DNA of 64,000 nucleotides from Euzebyella marina (GCF_014855515.1 NZ_JACYFK010000001.1:1674001-1738000), one strand, 5' to 3'. Shown: positions 17,258 to 26,523, counted from the stretch's first letter. Numbers and translations: made by a program. The notes: generated by a model not told the origin, from the sequence alone.

Positions 17258-18058
17258 CTAAATCTGATTTTCTTTAATTCTACTGATTTTATTGTACGAA
17301 GCGACTATACCTTGAATCAACGAAGAGCTCAGACCTTGATGCTCCATCTCGTTCAAACCTTGAATGGTACAGCCTTTTGGGGTCGTTACCTTATCAATTT
17401 CAGATTCTGGATGGCTGCCCGATTCTATTAATAAGGTGGCGGCGCCGTTACAAGTATGCATGGCAAGTTCTTGCGCTTCTTTGGCATCGAAGCCTAATTG
17501 AATGGCACCCTGTGTGGTGGCACGAATCAAACGCATCCAAAAAGCGATTCCGCTGGCACATATTACGGTAGCCGCTTGCATTTGACTCTCGGGAATTTCC
17601 ATTGAGTGCCCCATTCTGTTAAAAATAGCCTTGGCAAGTTCTACCTTCTTTTTGCCTTTTTCGTTACTGCAAATACAAGTCATTGACTGCCCTACTGAAA
17701 TAGCGGTGTTGGGCATACTGCGAATAATATTTTGTTCGGCACCCAAGATATCTTCCATCTTTTCGATACTATAACCAGTTATGGTAGATATAATGACATG
17801 CTTCTCGGTCAGTAAATCTTTGAAATCGTTTAAAATCGACTCTAACTGGCTTGGTTGAACGGCCAATATGAGAATATCAGAATTTTGTACTGCCAAACGA
17901 TTGTCGTTCGTAACGGTAACATTGCCGTAATTCTCGAACTTCTTAATATTTTCTGTATTGCGCTTGGTCAAATACATGGTGGTGGCACCGTTAGAATTTA
18001 GAATTCCTTTTGCAATTGATATTCCTAGGTTTCCAGCACCGATTATTGCTATTTTCAT
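17258..18058 (-). CDS. proC: Pyrroline-5-carboxylate reductase
   Basis: 266 residues. N-terminal Rossmann motif AIIGAGNLGISIAKG, then RSMPNTAISVGQSMT and the C-terminal substrate helix region (VTTPKGCTIQGLNEME), which match ProC (PGGTT... in E. coli is PKGCT here). Catalyses the last step of proline synthesis. Placed between argC (117 bp gap) and argD (16 bp). Confidence 0.95.
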   Translation of the reverse strand: MKIAIIGAGNLGISIAKGILNSNGATTMYLTKRNTENIKKFENYGNVTVTNDNRLAVQNSDILILAVQPSQLESILNDFKDLLTEKHVIISTITGYSIEKMEDILGAEQNIIRSMPNTAISVGQSMTCICSNEKGKKKVELAKAIFNRMGHSMEIPESQMQAATVICASGIAFWMRLIRATTQGAIQLGFDAKEAQELAMHTCNGAATLLIESGSHPESEIDKVTTPKGCTIQGLNEMEHQGLSSSLIQGIVASYNKISRIKENQI

Positions 18059-18175
18059 TTTTGTTCTAGTTGTATGTTCGTTCCCCGTTTTTCTAATCTA
18101 TGGCGTGTGAATTGACCTTTATATATTCGTTCGCTTTGATATATTGCGAAACGAAAATTTAATTCTTCACAACTC

Positions 18176-19153
18176 TTAAAAAACTCCCGCTTTTAAATTA
18201 AGTCCGGCACCTTCTTCTTGCCCAAACATTAAGTTCATATTCTGAACGGCCTGTCCTGAAGCTCCTTTTAACAAATTATCAATGGCCGAGGTTACCAACA
18301 GCGTATCGTTGTGTTTATGTAAATGGATGTGGCACTGGTTGGTGTTCACGACCTGCTTTAGGTTGATGGGTTCTTCTGCAATCTGAGTAAAAAGTGCATC
18401 GGCATAAAAATCTTCATATAGGGCGATGGCCTCCTCTATGCTTCCGTCGAACTTCGTATATGCCGTTGCCAAAATACCCCTAGTGAAATTTCCCCGATTA
18501 GGGAGGAAAAACAACTCTCCACTGTTTTTTTGTAAGGAGTGAAGACTTTCGTTGATTTCACCCAAATGCTGATGGGTAAATGGCTTATACCAACTGATGT
18601 TATTGTTCCGCCAGCTGAAATGTGAGGTAGCCGATGGGCTCACTCCGGCACCAGTGCTTCCGGTAACCGCATTCACATGAACATCGTTTGAAAGTTTGCC
18701 AGCCTTTGCAAGAGGTAGCAAGGCTAATTGAATGGCCGTTGCAAAGCAACCCGGGTTGGCAATGAAATTCGCTTTTTCGATTTCAGATTTCTTTAGTTCA
18801 GGTAGGCCATATATGTATTGATTGCCCTGAAAAACCGAATCGCCTTCTAGTCGAAACTCATTACTCAAATCAACAATTTTAGTATCACTCGAAAATTGGT
18901 GTTCCTCCAAAAATCGTCCCGAATTACCGTGCCCCAAACAAAGAAAAACCACATCTACATCAGAATTTACCTTTCCGGTGAATTCCATTTCCGTTGTACC
19001 CAATAGGTCTGGGTGTGCAGTGGTCAGTTTTTTACCTGCCCTTGTTGTACTGAAAACAAAATCGATATCCGCTTGCGGATGGTTCAAAAGTATTCTGATT
19101 AATTCGCCACCGGTATACCCCGACCCCCCAATTATACCTGCCTTAATCATCAC
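18176..19153 (-). CDS. argC: N-acetyl-gamma-glutamyl-phosphate reductase
   Basis: 325 residues. Reduces N-acylglutamyl phosphate to the semialdehyde. N-terminal AGIIGGSGYTGGELIRIL is the NADP-binding site, IANPGCFATAIQL holds the catalytic Cys136, and HQHLGEI carries the His that completes the active site. It overlaps the end of argG by 11 bp, so the two should be coupled. Confidence 0.96.
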   Translation of the reverse strand: MMIKAGIIGGSGYTGGELIRILLNHPQADIDFVFSTTRAGKKLTTAHPDLLGTTEMEFTGKVNSDVDVVFLCLGHGNSGRFLEEHQFSSDTKIVDLSNEFRLEGDSVFQGNQYIYGLPELKKSEIEKANFIANPGCFATAIQLALLPLAKAGKLSNDVHVNAVTGSTGAGVSPSATSHFSWRNNNISWYKPFTHQHLGEINESLHSLQKNSGELFFLPNRGNFTRGILATAYTKFDGSIEEAIALYEDFYADALFTQIAEEPINLKQVVNTNQCHIHLHKHNDTLLVTSAIDNLLKGASGQAVQNMNLMFGQEEGAGLNLKAGVF

Positions 19154-20333
19154 TTGGGTTTACGTGGTTATAAATTTTGCCCGAGTTGGATAGAATTTTG
19201 ATAAAGCCTTTGGCGTCATCTGCCGTCCAACCCTTATTCATTTCGCCATAACTGCCAAATGAAGCATTCATAAGGTCGTGTTGAGAAGAAATACCGTTCA
19301 ACCTGAACTGGAAGGGGTAGAGGCCTACGAACACATCACCTGAAACTGTTTTTTGGGTGTCGGTCAAGAAAGCCTCAATATTTCTCATAACAGCATCTAG
19401 GTAGTTGCCCTCATGTAGAAGCATGCCATAAAAATTACCTTGCTGTTCTTTTTGAAATTGTTGCCATTTTGTCAAAGTATGTTTCTCCAACAAGTGGTGC
19501 GCCTTGATAATGATTAGAGATGCGGGCGCTTCAAAACCTACTCTTCCTTTAATTCCTATAATGGTATCGCCAACGTGTATATCACGCCCGATAGCGTACT
19601 TGCTGGCCAAGGCATCTAATTTAACGATGTTGTTAACGGGCGAATCTTTTTTTCCGTCAATAGCTATCAACTCGCCCTTTTCAAAAGTCAATTTTACCTC
19701 TTGAGGTTCCTTTTCCTGTAGTTGACTAGGGTATGCAGAATCGGGCAACGGTTTTTCTGATGTCAAGGTTTCTTCACCCCCCACCGAAGTGCCCCAAAGG
19801 CCTCTGTTGATAGAGTATTTTGCTTTTTCCCAAGAGTAGTCTACCCCATTCTCTTGAAGGTATTTGATTTCTTCTTCCCTCGCTAATTTTTTGTCCCTAA
19901 TAGGGGTAATTATCTCTATTTCGGGAGCTATAATTTGAAAAATCATGTCGAACCTTACTTGGTCATTACCGGCACCGGTACTGCCATGTGCGATGTAATT
20001 GGCCCCTATTTTTTTTGCGTATTTAACGATTTCGATGGCCTGAACGATTCTTTCGGCACTAACAGAAAGTGGATACGTATTGTTCTTTAGTACGTTACCA
20101 AAAATGAGGTATTTGACCACTTTATCATAAAAGGTTTCTACCGCGTCTATAGATAGGTATGAGCTTGCCCCTAATTGCAGTGCTTTCTTCTCGATTTCGG
20201 CAATTTCTTGTTTTGAGAAACCTCCGGTGTTTACGCTTACGGCATGCACTTCGAAACCTTTTTCTTTTGATAGGTACTTGGCACAATAAGAGGTGTCTAA
20301 TCCGCCGCTGTAGGCTAAAACTAATTTCTTCAT
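19143..20333 (-). CDS. argG: Argininosuccinate synthase
   Basis: 396 residues. ATP-dependent condensation of citrulline and aspartate. The PP-loop LAYSGGLDTSYCAKYL is at the N-terminus and the HGSTGAGNDQVRFD motif at about 115-128. It lies 2 bp after the GNAT gene and is the second gene of the operon. Confidence 0.97.
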   Translation of the reverse strand: MKKLVLAYSGGLDTSYCAKYLSKEKGFEVHAVSVNTGGFSKQEIAEIEKKALQLGASSYLSIDAVETFYDKVVKYLIFGNVLKNNTYPLSVSAERIVQAIEIVKYAKKIGANYIAHGSTGAGNDQVRFDMIFQIIAPEIEIITPIRDKKLAREEEIKYLQENGVDYSWEKAKYSINRGLWGTSVGGEETLTSEKPLPDSAYPSQLQEKEPQEVKLTFEKGELIAIDGKKDSPVNNIVKLDALASKYAIGRDIHVGDTIIGIKGRVGFEAPASLIIIKAHHLLEKHTLTKWQQFQKEQQGNFYGMLLHEGNYLDAVMRNIEAFLTDTQKTVSGDVFVGLYPFQFRLNGISSQHDLMNASFGSYGEMNKGWTADDAKGFIKILSNSGKIYNHVNPSDD

Positions 20334-20335
20334 TT

Positions 20336-20950
20336 TTATTTTTTCTTTAGGAACAAACTTTCTTTAATACTTTTTAATCTTTCAAATGTTTTGGTGCTCG
20401 GCTTCTCTTTGGACTTCTTTTTAGTCTTTTCTTCCGGGTCGTAAAGCATACCGGTGCAAAGGCACATTTTTCTTTCGGTACGAGTTAGCACGTCAAAGTT
20501 CTTGCAGGTCTGGCAACCTTTCCAGAATTCAGGGTCATCGGTTAGTTCAGAAAAAGTTACCGGCCTATAACCCAATTCATAGTTCATTTTCATAACTGCC
20601 AAGCCCGTAGTGATACCGAAAATTTTGGCATTGGGAAACTTCTCCCTAGACAGTTCAAAAATGCGTTTTTTGATTTGCTTGGCTAATCCCTGATTTCTAT
20701 AATCTGGGTGTACGATAAGACCTGAGTTTGCAACGAATTTCTCATGGCCCCAGACTTCTATGTAGCAGAAGCCCGCGAATTTATCCCCATCCAAAGCGAT
20801 TACGGCGTTGCCGTTCTGTAACCTCTTTTGAATATATTCAGGGGTGCGCTTTGCGATACCTGTACCGCGAACCTTTGCAGATTCAGCAATCGTATCGCAT
20901 ATGATGCTGGCGTATTTAAAATGAGATTCGTTAGCAATTAATATTTTCAT
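20336..20950 (-). CDS. GNAT family N-acetyltransferase with C-terminal four-Cys motif, head of arginine operon
   Basis: 204 residues. The GNAT acyl-CoA loop is VHPDYRNQGLAKQIKKR (motif A). After the fold, residues about 155-180 hold four Cys as CQTC and MCLC, a possible zinc knuckle, then a very basic tail. It is the promoter-proximal gene, 2 bp before argG. The operon has no argA, argJ or fused argB-argA gene, yet the pathway needs an enzyme to acylate glutamate, so this protein is a good candidate for the first step. That is inference from context; the specificity cannot be read. A different role, such as protein acetylation control of the pathway, is possible. Confidence 0.85.
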   Translation of the reverse strand: MKILIANESHFKYASIICDTIAESAKVRGTGIAKRTPEYIQKRLQNGNAVIALDGDKFAGFCYIEVWGHEKFVANSGLIVHPDYRNQGLAKQIKKRIFELSREKFPNAKIFGITTGLAVMKMNYELGYRPVTFSELTDDPEFWKGCQTCKNFDVLTRTERKMCLCTGMLYDPEEKTKKKSKEKPSTKTFERLKSIKESLFLKKK

Positions 20951-21077
20951 TGCTATGCTTGTATGCTAAAATTAAACTTAAAAAGACTTGTGGAAGTTGT
21001 GCGGAAATGGACTCACCTATTTCCATATCAAATGAAACACCCTTACGGGCGACGACGGATGTGAAGCGGACGTACCG

Positions 21078-21091
21078 GAGCAAGACTGCTC
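21078..21091 (-). other. Small hairpin in the arginine operon leader
   Basis: GAGCA-AGAC-TGCTC gives a perfect 5-bp stem with a 4-nt loop. A GC-rich stretch follows towards the gene (21035-21077). There is no T-run, so this is not a plain terminator; it may be part of a structured leader. Confidence 0.35.
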
Positions 21092-21130
21092 ATTAATTCT
21101 AAAATATGTAGTTGTCCTTCCATTGAAATT

Positions 21131-21160
21131 CAAATGTACAAGAATACATTGAAACGACAA
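21131..21160 (-). promoter_or_regulatory. Bacteroidota-type promoter of the arginine/proline operon
   Basis: On the minus strand TTG (21160-21158), a 19-bp spacer, then TACATTTG (21138-21131) match the -33/-7 consensus TTG-N19-TAnnTTTG. The predicted start site near 21124 leaves a leader of about 170 nt before the GNAT start codon. The -7 element overlaps an imperfect inverted repeat (CAAATGTA and TACATTG), which could be an operator; no clear ArgR box was seen. Confidence 0.65.
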
Positions 21161-21170
21161 CAATACTGTA

Positions 21171-22532
21171 TTAATTATTACGAAAAATTAGTTTGAGCTT
21201 ACCTAATTTAACAAACTCGTAAACCATAAATCCCAATACAGAAATATATTCAACTGCCAAAAGCCACAGATTCTCCTGAAAATCAGCGTTCGAATAGGCA
21301 AAGTAGCTCAAGGTAGCGGCAGCCGACCAAATAATCGGGAAACGGTATTCGGTGAAAAGACTGAGAACGACTAGAAAGATAATATACCAAGGGTGCACCG
21401 TTGGGGTTATAAAGTAATAAAACGTTAAAACCCACATCATAGAGCTGACAAGAACAGGTAATTTTTCATTGCTTCTAAAAAACGAAAATAGTAGAATCAC
21501 TACGATAGTGGCCACCTGGGTGATCTTGCCATAAGTCTTGATGAGTTCCCAGGGTTTGGCATCCATTTGAACGGCTATATATTTTATTGCATTGTAAATT
21601 CCTGCATTGAACTCAAAATTTGAGAACCACAGGCCGACCGTTTTGGAGTAGTTGGGTACCAGTTCGGGAGAAAAAAAAGGTAGAAATAATGATACAGTTA
21701 TTAGCCCGGTCAGTAGATAAAAAATGACGCTCTTTTTGATTCCGAATTGTTTCCAGAATAAGGGAAGGAACATTAGCGGAACTAATTTGATGCCTATGGA
21801 AAAAGCATACGGAACGGTACTGAACAACCATTTTTTAGTAGAAATAAGATAGAGGGCCAAAACAAAGAAAAATAACATAACGCCCTCAAAATGTAGATTA
21901 CCGGTCAGTTCGATAATGACCAAAGGATTAAGGAAATACCAAAAAATCAAATGTGGTGAACGATTCAGGTTTTTGAGCAGTTTTCTGCCGAAATAAAGAA
22001 TACCTAAATCAAATAAAATGATACTTAGGCGCATTACTAAAACCGAAGCAAAAAGGCTTTGACCACCAATAAGGGCGGCAATAGCAAAGAAAAGTTGGTT
22101 GAGGGGCGGGTAATTACTGAAATGCTGCGCACTTAGTTCCCCCATGCCGTTGTGCAATACCTCCGAATTCGGAATGGTCTGCACACCTTGCTGCATCAAA
22201 CTGTCGGGCGAAAGTAAATAGGGGCTTACGAACTGCGATACCAAATGACCATCCCATACGAAGCGATAAAAATCTTGCGATAGATTGGGCTCTGCCATGA
22301 TGAATAGTAATCTGAAGATTACACCAACAATGGCAAGAAATTTTAAATTGAACTTTTCAAAGCGAACTAGGCGGAGACAGATAAAGAACAACGCCGCAAA
22401 AAGGGTAATGAGTTTTATGAAGTCGCTACGGTCTAAGTGATACGCGAAAACATAATAGAATACCGCACTTAGCAAAGCAAGTAGAATGGGTATTTTATGA
22501 AGATTCCAATACCTGGTAAAGCGATTCGACAT
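21171..22532 (-). CDS. Multi-pass membrane glycosyltransferase (GT87/mannosyltransferase-like)
   Basis: 453 residues with about 10-12 hydrophobic segments. An early periplasmic loop has AEPNLSQDFYRFVWDGHLV-like sequence, where the acidic Asp-rich loop after the first helices matches polyprenol-phosphate-sugar-dependent transferases (GT-C fold), and NYPPLNQLFFAIAAL is typical of the GT87/DUF2029 group. It probably moves a sugar from a lipid-linked donor in the periplasmic leaflet. It ends a run of three glycosyltransferase genes on one strand, which fits synthesis and use of a polyprenyl-phosphate sugar. Confidence 0.75.
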   Translation of the reverse strand: MSNRFTRYWNLHKIPILLALLSAVFYYVFAYHLDRSDFIKLITLFAALFFICLRLVRFEKFNLKFLAIVGVIFRLLFIMAEPNLSQDFYRFVWDGHLVSQFVSPYLLSPDSLMQQGVQTIPNSEVLHNGMGELSAQHFSNYPPLNQLFFAIAALIGGQSLFASVLVMRLSIILFDLGILYFGRKLLKNLNRSPHLIFWYFLNPLVIIELTGNLHFEGVMLFFFVLALYLISTKKWLFSTVPYAFSIGIKLVPLMFLPLFWKQFGIKKSVIFYLLTGLITVSLFLPFFSPELVPNYSKTVGLWFSNFEFNAGIYNAIKYIAVQMDAKPWELIKTYGKITQVATIVVILLFSFFRSNEKLPVLVSSMMWVLTFYYFITPTVHPWYIIFLVVLSLFTEYRFPIIWSAAATLSYFAYSNADFQENLWLLAVEYISVLGFMVYEFVKLGKLKLIFRNN

Positions 22533-22620
22533 TAAAGTTCAATTGGGTTGCAGCCGAAAAAATAAGAAAATTTGACGGAACAACTACCCAAAATTTTTTG
22601 CCGTAATCTGGTCTTGTTCG

Positions 22621-24105
22621 CTAGGCCCTTGCCGTCAATGATTTGGTGAAAACAAAACCGAAACCTAAGAACAACATAAAATGAAACGGGAACAAACCGA
22701 AGTCATTCAAAGGTATCGCGCTGTACATACCGAATAAGAAATAGCACATAAGTAAAGCCTCAAAAATCATGTTCGGAGAGAGCTTTTTGGTCAAATATTT
22801 ATTGCCTTTCCAAGAATCGGTAAGATTGTTCAAGTTAAATTTAGGAGTACGAACGAACTCGCTGCGTTTGCCAATATGCCCTTCAAGAACCGCTATCGAG
22901 TTGTGCAGTGAAAAGCCTAAGGCTACCGAGAAAAAGGTAAAGAAAAGCTTGATGTAGTCGACAAAATTGTCAAAACTACTGCCTTGAATACTTTTATAGG
23001 TAAACCAATAACATATGAAGAGAATAATGGTGCTCAGTACAAAGAAGCTCAATAAGCTGAAAACAATATCGAACTGTGGGTAAAGCGCTTTGATGTACAT
23101 AGCCGGTATGCTCAAAATAGATACCAAGAAAACGCACAAGAACATAGAACTGTTCAGCAAGTGCATAACGCCATGAAATTTGGTTTTAAGCGAAATATTC
23201 TTTGCGGAAATAACGCTCATCACCGATTTTCTAAAGTTCTCGGCCCCGCCCTTGTTCCAACGAAACTGTTGGGATCGGGCCGCACTGATCACCACAGGAA
23301 GTTCAGCTGGGGTTTCAACATCTTCGAGATATTTGAACTTCCAATTTTTTAATTGGGCGCGATAGCTTAAATCTAAATCTTCGGTCAAGGTGTCGCCTTC
23401 CCAGTTACCGGCATCTAGAATGCATTCTTTTCTCCAAATACCTGCCGTACCGTTAAAGTTGATAAAATGACCTTTTGCATTTCTACCTACTTGTTCAAGG
23501 GTAAAGTGTGCATCTAGGGCAAAAGCCTGAATACGGGTAAGAGTCGAATACTCTCGGTTGATATGCCCCCAACGTGTCTGAACTACGCCAATTTCGGGGT
23601 CTTTAAAATAGATAACTGTTTTTTTCAGCCAATCGCCCGAGGGCATAAAGTCGGCATCAAAAATGGCTATAAACTCACCTTTGGCAATTTCAAGACCTTC
23701 TTTTAGGGCGCCGGCCTTAAAACCTTGCCTGTTGGTTCTTCTTATATGCTTGATGTCAAGGCCTGACTTTTGCAAAGCTTCAACTTTCGCAGCAGTTTCT
23801 ACTACAGATTCGTCAGTAGAATCATCAAGTACCTGAATTTCCAGTTTGCTTTTCGGATATTCAATTTTAGCGATATTCTCAAGCAAACGGTTCATGACAT
23901 ACTCTTCGTTGTAAACGGGCAGCTGTATGGTTACATGAGGAATTTCCTTAGGGTCAAGAAGGTTGAATTTGGGGGCAGTTTGGTTTCGCCTTTTGTAGCC
24001 TAGGTAATTGACCAATAAGTTCAATTGGGCCAAACTGTAAAAAAATATCAATAAAAGCGCTACACTGTAGATGGCTAGAATGATATAAGAGATCAATAAT
24101 CCCAT
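22621..24105 (-). CDS. Membrane GT2 glycosyltransferase, cellulose-synthase-like
   Basis: 494 residues. A leading membrane helix, then a GT2 catalytic domain: VTIQLPVYNEEYV, FDADFMPSGDW (DxD), TLTEDLDLSYRA (TED) and QQFRWNKGGAENF (QxxRW), all as in processive CESA/CSLA-type enzymes. Four or more membrane helices follow. Such enzymes make beta-linked glycans or glycolipids from nucleotide sugars. It lacks a PilZ domain. It starts 4 bp after the DPM-like GT2 gene. The product is unknown. Confidence 0.85.
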   Translation of the reverse strand: MGLLISYIILAIYSVALLLIFFYSLAQLNLLVNYLGYKRRNQTAPKFNLLDPKEIPHVTIQLPVYNEEYVMNRLLENIAKIEYPKSKLEIQVLDDSTDESVVETAAKVEALQKSGLDIKHIRRTNRQGFKAGALKEGLEIAKGEFIAIFDADFMPSGDWLKKTVIYFKDPEIGVVQTRWGHINREYSTLTRIQAFALDAHFTLEQVGRNAKGHFINFNGTAGIWRKECILDAGNWEGDTLTEDLDLSYRAQLKNWKFKYLEDVETPAELPVVISAARSQQFRWNKGGAENFRKSVMSVISAKNISLKTKFHGVMHLLNSSMFLCVFLVSILSIPAMYIKALYPQFDIVFSLLSFFVLSTIILFICYWFTYKSIQGSSFDNFVDYIKLFFTFFSVALGFSLHNSIAVLEGHIGKRSEFVRTPKFNLNNLTDSWKGNKYLTKKLSPNMIFEALLMCYFLFGMYSAIPLNDFGLFPFHFMLFLGFGFVFTKSLTARA

Positions 24106-24109
24106 AGTA

Positions 24110-24823
24110 TTATTTTATGCTGTATTTGAAAATCCAACCTAATATTTTTATGCCAGCAAATATACTACCTTTTGCGGTACCCGACACTTTTGAAACACCA
24201 ATTCTTTTTTTGTAACGCACTGGTACTTCGGTATATGCCAATTTTTTTTTGAGCGCTTTCAACTGCATTTCCACCGTCCAGCCGTAAGTTTTGTCTTCCA
24301 TGTTGAGAGACAACAACTTATCATAGCTTATAGCTCTAAACGGACCCAAATCGGTAAATGTTGCCCCGAAAAGCAATTTCATTAAAAAAGTGGCCAGCCA
24401 ATTGCCGAATATTTGCTGTGGAGTCATGCTTCCATCTTCCCTAAGCCTTTTTGCCCTTGCACCGATTACGAAGTCGTAATCGTGCAAAATAATGGGTTCC
24501 ACCACCTTAACCAGTTCTTCGGGATAGTCGGAATAGTCTCCGTCAACAAATACGATAATATCCGGTAGTTTGGATTGTTTTGAAACATAATCCATTCCCT
24601 TTAAACAGGCGTAGCCGTAACCCTTTCTGTTTTCGGTAAGAACGGTCGCTCCTGCGGCCTTGGCGTTGCTTTCGGTCTTATCTGAAGAATTATTGTTGAC
24701 AACAATTATTTCTGAAACAACATCGGGTATTTCATTGATGACCGAGGCTATTGAATCGGCTTCATTGAAAGCTGGAATAATCACTTTTATGTCAGGCGAA
24801 TTTGGAAAACGAATAGCCATCAA
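24110..24823 (-). CDS. GT2 glycosyltransferase, dolichol/polyprenyl-phosphate sugar synthase-like
   Basis: 237 residues. KVIIPAFNEADSIASVINEI opens the GT2 fold, IVVNNNSSDKTES follows, and FVDGDYSDYPEEL carries the acidic metal site. The size and the FGATFTDLGPFRAI motif match polyprenyl-phosphate mannose/glucose synthases without a membrane domain. It would make the lipid-linked sugar donor used by the membrane transferase at 21171-22532. The three genes run in one direction with short gaps. Confidence 0.85.
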   Translation of the reverse strand: MMAIRFPNSPDIKVIIPAFNEADSIASVINEIPDVVSEIIVVNNNSSDKTESNAKAAGATVLTENRKGYGYACLKGMDYVSKQSKLPDIIVFVDGDYSDYPEELVKVVEPIILHDYDFVIGARAKRLREDGSMTPQQIFGNWLATFLMKLLFGATFTDLGPFRAISYDKLLSLNMEDKTYGWTVEMQLKALKKKLAYTEVPVRYKKRIGVSKVSGTAKGSIFAGIKILGWIFKYSIK

Positions 24824-24859
24824 TCAATTGAACATGGTTAAATGTGACGTTACTGCTGA

Positions 24860-24867
24860 CAAAACTA
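24860..24867 (-). promoter_or_regulatory. Possible -7 element before the glycosyltransferase genes
   Basis: TAGTTTTG on the minus strand fits TAnnTTTG, 37 bp before the start of the DPM-like gene. No TTG at the proper distance was found. Confidence 0.3.
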
Positions 24868-24927
24868 AGCTATTCTTATCAAGCACCTAAATGAAGCCCA
24901 AAAAGTACCAATTCTAGGGTCTGATCA

Positions 24928-26523
24928 TTATTTTTTTGAATTGACCAGGTCCATCAAATCAACGTCATTGCCCAACAAGACGTCTTTACTATTTATACGC
25001 CCCTCGAGCGGGCCATTTTCAAGTTTCAATACACCTCTTGGGCAGACTGCCGAGCAAATTCCGCAACCTACGCAGCTCGACCGAACAATATTTTCACCCT
25101 TTTGGGCATAAGCGCGCACATCAATACCCATTTCACAGTAAGTGGAGCAATTACCACACGATATGCATTGTCCGCCATTAGTGGTAATTCTGAATTTAGA
25201 AAACAAGCGTTGCTGAAAGCCAAGAATGGCAGCCATGGGGCAACCGAAACGGCACCAGACCCTACTGCCGAAAATAGGGTAGAACCCTGTGCCGATTACC
25301 CCCGAAAATATACTGCCGATAAGAAATGCATAGGTTCTTCTTAACGTCTCCGATTTAAAGAGAAATACATTTCCGTCGCCACTGAAAAAGTGAAAACCGA
25401 TTAGGGCGATTATAATGATGAAATACCCAATGGCACCATACTTTGCATCCTTTTTCAATTGCTCCCTCTTATAAATCATTGCCCAGGCAAATACGATGGT
25501 AAGAATGAGGGCCACGCCCGTTAAAAAGGTGGTTTTAGTAAGCCAATATTCACTGGTGGCATTGCCCAGGTAAGAATAGATTACAGCGGTGGTCATTAAA
25601 GTAACGAAGACAACAACGCTATGAACGACCCACCGTTCAACCTTCCAAGCAAATTGACTCTTATCACTTAAGTGCCTAAAGGGGTCGCCTACCGTTTCTG
25701 CCAAACCTCCGCAGCCACAAACCCATGAACAGTACCAACGTTTGCCGTATTTATAGGTTAAGATAGGTGTGATGACGAAAATGGAAAGAACCCCGAATAT
25801 GAGTAGCGCCAAGCCAATATCTCCGGCATCGATAAAACTGTTGACCCGATATCTCTCAAAATTGTAATAGTTGAGCGGCCAAATATTTTTTAAATCGTAA
25901 TAGGGTAGAGAAAAGGTTTCATTATTGAGCCTTGCCATGAATTCCGGAATAAGAAAGGCAAACGCGGTCTGAAAAAACATGACGCTAAAGGTTCTTAAGC
26001 GTTCATAGGCATTATGCCTGTACTTATACAAAAACTTGATTCCAAAAGCTAGAATGGCAACGGTGTAGAGCGTACCGTAAACAAACCATTGGCTCGCAGG
26101 ATTTCCACTTAATACCTTGCTCAATGGGTCAAATAGAGCAATAAGACCGGTGTTGTCACCGTCTTTTACAAGTCCGAGATATTGTGGGTAAAAGTAAAGA
26201 ACAATATAAAAGCCAGTTAATAGTAAGCCGGAGACCCATCCCCAAAAACCACGACTTGAAATCGATTTGAACATCACTCCGTCGTTTTTGATTCCCGCGG
26301 GTTTATGGGCATACGAAGCCCAAGTAAACCAAATGGTGCCTAAAGTGATTGCTGAAAGAGAAGCCATGAGCCAAAAAGTTCTGTGGCTGAAACCTATATT
26401 CAGTAGTGCCAAAACCAAAATGCCCAGGCCCGATAGCCCTACAAGGGTCGCTAACTTCTGTGAAAGGTCAAGGGCCTTTGGTGGTTCGCCGGTAAGAGCC
26501 ATACTTCTATCAACTGTTCTCAT
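24928..26523 (-). CDS. Membrane 4Fe-4S ferredoxin-type protein with two NapH-like loops
   Basis: 531 residues with about ten membrane segments. Two cytoplasmic loops carry NapH/NosR-type Cys motifs (WYCSWVCGCGG at about 265-275 and WCRFGCPMAA at about 430). The C-terminal domain has two ferredoxin motifs, CISCGNCSTYCEMG and CVGCGICSAVCPRG, so it should hold two 4Fe-4S clusters. It is probably an inner-membrane electron carrier to or from the quinone pool. The FAD oxidoreductase gene ends 23 bp upstream and is likely its redox partner. I cannot name the end acceptor. Confidence 0.85.
   Translation of the reverse strand: MRTVDRSMALTGEPPKALDLSQKLATLVGLSGLGILVLALLNIGFSHRTFWLMASLSAITLGTIWFTWASYAHKPAGIKNDGVMFKSISSRGFWGWVSGLLLTGFYIVLYFYPQYLGLVKDGDNTGLIALFDPLSKVLSGNPASQWFVYGTLYTVAILAFGIKFLYKYRHNAYERLRTFSVMFFQTAFAFLIPEFMARLNNETFSLPYYDLKNIWPLNYYNFERYRVNSFIDAGDIGLALLIFGVLSIFVITPILTYKYGKRWYCSWVCGCGGLAETVGDPFRHLSDKSQFAWKVERWVVHSVVVFVTLMTTAVIYSYLGNATSEYWLTKTTFLTGVALILTIVFAWAMIYKREQLKKDAKYGAIGYFIIIIALIGFHFFSGDGNVFLFKSETLRRTYAFLIGSIFSGVIGTGFYPIFGSRVWCRFGCPMAAILGFQQRLFSKFRITTNGGQCISCGNCSTYCEMGIDVRAYAQKGENIVRSSCVGCGICSAVCPRGVLKLENGPLEGRINSKDVLLGNDVDLMDLVNSKK

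Noticed and set aside
21035-21091. Leader of the arginine operon as a known riboswitch
   Set aside because: I see one short hairpin and a GC-rich stretch, but no conserved core of a known class.
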